The position numbers and the translations under genes were made by a program. Under the pieces are notes generated by a model. It did no database searches, was not told the origin of the DNA, and was given only the letters and a program-made list of their open reading frames with translations. This document shows positions 20,375-22,374 of a stretch of DNA of 22,374 bases, piece after piece (position 1 is the first letter of the stretch; every line of letters starts with the position of its first letter). Source of the stretch: Oscillospiraceae bacterium (GTDB lineage Bacteria; Bacillota; Clostridia; Oscillospirales; Oscillospiraceae); contig JAHHSJ010000030.1 of assembly GCA_020025295.1 (NCBI GenBank), forward strand, positions 1 through 22,374, given 5' to 3'.

Positions 20375-21025
20375 ATGGTGATAAAACAGACATTAAAAAT
20401 TGTGACCGTGTTCACAACCCTGTGCATGGTAGCAATCGGTGGGCTGGTCGGTACGGCTGAGGCCATTTCCGGAGGAAATACTCCGGTGACATACGAGGTT
20501 CAGGAGTCTCCGGCATTTTCGCTGACCGTGACGGCAGAGGGCAACGGTTCCGTGCGGTATCAGGATCAGGCAATCGTCGGTCAGACGATGACCTTCCAGA
20601 TGAAAGCGGATGACGAGATGGTCTTTGAACTCTCCCCGGACGCCGGAGAGCGGATCGAGGAGGTATTGCTGGATGGAGCGGATGTTCTGGATCAGCTGAA
20701 GGACGGACAGTTGACGGTCCACGGAGCGAACAAAGAGCAGCAGCTCTATGTGCGTTTCAGTGGAACCAAGCAGCCGGACGGGACGAAGCCGGAAACGACA
20801 AAACCGGATGAAGCAAAACCGGAGCCCAGCGCACCCGATTCGGGCAGCGCTCCCACAACGGCAGGCACCACAAACAAACCCAATTCTGGCAGCAATCCCA
20901 AAACAGGGGACAGCACAAACCTTAGCGCTTACCTGTTTGTGGGCACGCTCTCACTCACCGGACTCCTGTTTTTGATGGTAAGGAAGAACGAAAGTCGAAA
21001 GCGGGACGAGAGGGGAATGATCTAA
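20375..21025 (+). CDS. small sortase-anchored surface protein (NPKTGD signal)
   Basis: This is a secreted protein attached to the cell wall by a sortase. It has a signal peptide (about residues 1-30, cut after AEA), then one beta-rich domain (about 40-130). The domain pattern, TAEGNGSV then ELSPDAGERIEEVLLDGADV and a final LYVRF, resembles divergent InlB B-repeat domains. A Pro/Lys/Thr/Ser-rich spacer follows (about 131-173), then the sorting motif NPKTGD at 174-179, a membrane helix (about 185-202) and a basic tail. NPKTGD is a common variant of LPXTG in clostridia. The ATG at 20375 has GGAG six bases upstream; the ATG at 20369 directly abuts it. The next gene begins at once after its stop, so it heads an operon. 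It may display or cap another protein on the wall; its role is unknown. Confidence 0.8.
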   Translation: MVIKQTLKIVTVFTTLCMVAIGGLVGTAEAISGGNTPVTYEVQESPAFSLTVTAEGNGSVRYQDQAIVGQTMTFQMKADDEMVFELSPDAGERIEEVLLDGADVLDQLKDGQLTVHGANKEQQLYVRFSGTKQPDGTKPETTKPDEAKPEPSAPDSGSAPTTAGTTNKPNSGSNPKTGDSTNLSAYLFVGTLSLTGLLFLMVRKNESRKRDERGMI

Positions 21026-21847
21026 GTGGCCTTGAAAGAGGGGAAATATCAGGTAACCCATAAGGCACAAGGGAAATGGTGCCTGATTCAAAATGGGCAG
21101 GAGATCAACGGAACTTATGTACTGTTTCAGGAGGTACAGGAGCGGCACCCCAACGGTGTGTATACCATCGTGGGAGAGGTTCTGCTGGATGTGGATGTAT
21201 CCGCAGAGCAGGTCCTGTATGTGGAAACGGAGGAGGGAAATACCCTTCCTGTAAATCCAGTCGGTGTGTACTCAAACAAATCTTATAAAAATGTAGGATA
21301 CATCCCTTGTGGAGAAGATCGCTATATCGGGCTGTATCAGAAGAAACGAACGGCAGCGTATGTGTGGATGCTGTTGGCGGCCGTGGTGCTCTTGCTGGCC
21401 CTTGTACTTGCGGGTGTGTGGGCGTTGAACCAGTATCAGGCGCAGAAGCACCCCACCATCGGAGGATACGAGATCGAGACCAGCATCGCCGATTACGAAG
21501 GAACGCTGACGCGTCCTGCGGATATGGATCAAACTCAAATTTTGATTCCGGGGTTCAGTGCCCTCCGTTTCAAGGCAGGCAGTGATGAAGTCAAAACCAT
21601 GCTGTTTAATCCGAAGGATAATCCCTGCTTCTTCCAGTTCAATGTGGTGGACGGAACCACCGGGGAAGTGATTTATGAAAGCAAACTGGTTCCCCCCGGA
21701 AAGGGCATTGAGCAGATACAGCTGAACAGAACTTACGAAGCCGGAGTGTATCCGGCGGTGATCCAGTTTAACACCCACGATTTGGAAGAGCCATCCATTC
21801 GCTATAATGGCTCCGAAATGAAGATTACCTTAGTGGTGGTGGAGTAA
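21026..21847 (+). CDS. single-pass membrane protein with cytoplasmic and extracellular domains, unknown function
   Basis: I do not recognise this 273-residue protein. A soluble N-terminal domain of about 105 residues has no signal peptide. A KKR-flanked transmembrane helix follows at about 110-134, so the N-terminus should be cytoplasmic and the last 140 residues outside. The outer part looks like a beta-sandwich, with segments such as QTQILIPGFSALRFKAGSDE, NPCFFQFNVVDGTTGEVIYE, LVPPGKGIEQIQL and YPAVIQFN. The GTG start adjoins the previous stop codon, with AGGGGAA nine bases upstream. It lies between two exported proteins, so it may help assemble or sense them. No sortase signal is present. 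Coupled translation supports a shared job with its neighbours. Confidence 0.75.
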   Translation: MALKEGKYQVTHKAQGKWCLIQNGQEINGTYVLFQEVQERHPNGVYTIVGEVLLDVDVSAEQVLYVETEEGNTLPVNPVGVYSNKSYKNVGYIPCGEDRYIGLYQKKRTAAYVWMLLAAVVLLLALVLAGVWALNQYQAQKHPTIGGYEIETSIADYEGTLTRPADMDQTQILIPGFSALRFKAGSDEVKTMLFNPKDNPCFFQFNVVDGTTGEVIYESKLVPPGKGIEQIQLNRTYEAGVYPAVIQFNTHDLEEPSIRYNGSEMKITLVVVE

Positions 21848-21862
21848 AAGGAGGTTGAAAAT

Positions 21863-22374
21863 GTGATGAGAAAAGATGCATCGAACAAGATGACCCAGAT
21901 ATATCGCCGGAGCGTGGCGTTTGTGCTGACTATGGTGATGCTTTGCTCCGTAGTCATCGGCAATATCGGCGTCGTTATGGCGAATGATATTCCGGAGCAG
22001 GAGGGCAATACGGCAGCCGTAGAGGAACTGCTGCCCCAGAGCCAGACGGAGCCTGCGCAGCCGGAACAGGCCGTACAGCCGGACGAGCCGGACGGTATGG
22101 CAACGCCCGAAACCGAAGCCCCTCAGGTATCGGACGAAGCCGAAGCACCCCAGCTTCCGGAGGAACCCGAAGCACCTCAGGTATCGGAAGAAGCCGAAAT
22201 GCCTCAGGCCCCGGAGGAAACCGAAGTACCTCAGGGAACGGAACAGGCCGAACTGCCCCAGCTTCCGGTGGTGACCGAAGTACCTCAGGTGTTGGATGAG
22301 GCAGAAGCCCCTCAAATTCCGGAGGAAGAGATGATGATGGAGGAGAGTATCCTTCCTGAAAACGACCCGTTCAG
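21863..22374 (+). CDS. secreted repeat protein, N-terminal part (cut by window end)
   Basis: The frame is open from GTG 21863 (AAGGAGG at 21848-21854, eight bases upstream) to the window edge, giving 170 residues so far. The ATG at 21866 is an alternative start. A basic N-terminus (RKDASNKMTQIYRRS) and a hydrophobic stretch (VAFVLTMVMLCSVVIGNIGVV) ending MA form an export signal. An acidic Pro/Glu/Gln-rich region follows. It includes eight tandem 9-residue units of the form E-x-P-Q-x5 (residues 85-156), which would form an extended stalk. It lies 15 bases after the membrane protein gene. The functional domains and any sortase motif must lie beyond the window. It is probably a large surface adhesin or enzyme, but that is inference. 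Confidence 0.8.
   Translation, partial: MMRKDASNKMTQIYRRSVAFVLTMVMLCSVVIGNIGVVMANDIPEQEGNTAAVEELLPQSQTEPAQPEQAVQPDEPDGMATPETEAPQVSDEAEAPQLPEEPEAPQVSEEAEMPQAPEETEVPQGTEQAELPQLPVVTEVPQVLDEAEAPQIPEEEMMMEESILPENDPF
22115..22330 (+). repeat. eight tandem 27-bp repeats coding E-x-P-Q-x5 units
   Basis: Consecutive units read EAPQVSDEA, EAPQLPEEP, EAPQVSEEA, EMPQAPEET, EVPQGTEQA, ELPQLPVVT, EVPQVLDEA and EAPQIPEEE. The Glu, Pro and Gln are fixed at positions 1, 3 and 4. The DNA core GAAGCNCCTCAG or GAAGTACCTCAG recurs in many units. Such repeats can expand or contract by slippage and make stalk regions in wall proteins. Confidence 0.85.

Noticed and set aside
21830..22315. A repetitive minus-strand frame rich in Leu, Arg, Phe and Gly
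   Set aside because: It is the complement of the 27-base repeats; a repeat unit that is a multiple of three keeps all frames open. The plus-strand frame has a ribosome binding site and signal peptide.

Overview
The window reads as chromosomal DNA from a spore-forming, low-oxygen Firmicute. An Oscillospirales/Clostridia-type gut bacterium is the best guess. The support is a SpoIVB sporulation peptidase, a clostridial-type NADP secondary-alcohol dehydrogenase with a Rex-like operator in its promoter, an NPKTGD sortase-type surface protein, Gram-positive ribosome binding sites and many intrinsic terminators. No rRNA, tRNA, CRISPR array or insertion sequence was seen.

Layout. (1) 1-5604 is a carbon and amino-acid metabolism block: a SorC-family sugar-responsive regulator, a two-gene split transketolase, a PfkB sugar kinase and, convergent, an NSS sodium-coupled amino-acid transporter. 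Operator-like repeats resembling the DeoR/SorC type lie between the regulator and the transketolase pair. (2) 5605-7062 holds spoIVB, on its own and without a spo0A neighbour. (3) 7033-11492 looks like an accessory stretch. It has a GNAT acetyltransferase, a Qnr-like pentapeptide-repeat protein, an ECF sigma factor overlapping its probable membrane anti-sigma factor, and a zinc-ribbon protein joined to a six-helix membrane module. Two copies of a compound element, a strong terminator followed at once by an extended -10 promoter, begin the GNAT and sigma transcription units. (4) 11493-15138 on the minus strand holds MarR regulator-MATE exporter and LCM-type methyltransferase-ATC hydrolase-family operons. 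A separate SAM methyltransferase runs the other way at 15288-16088.

(5) 16462-19066 holds the Rex-like site and alcohol dehydrogenase, then a compact SPFH membrane protein plus ribbon-helix-helix regulator operon. A perfect 21-bp palindrome covers the -10 box of that operon. (6) 19098-19916 is a SpoU/TrmH RNA methyltransferase with a consensus promoter. (7) 20225 to the right edge is a surface operon: an NPKTGD-anchored protein, a single-pass membrane protein with a domain on each side of the membrane, and the start of a secreted protein with eight 9-residue E-x-P-Q repeats, cut by the window end.

The most interesting candidates are the SPFH/RHH module and its palindrome, the terminator-promoter repeat, the zinc-ribbon/membrane fusion, the methyltransferase/ATC-hydrolase pair and the unfamiliar surface operon. 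Start codons were chosen from ribosome binding sites and family start positions, so several genes begin inside the longest open frame. All functions are read from sequence by eye; no database search was run.
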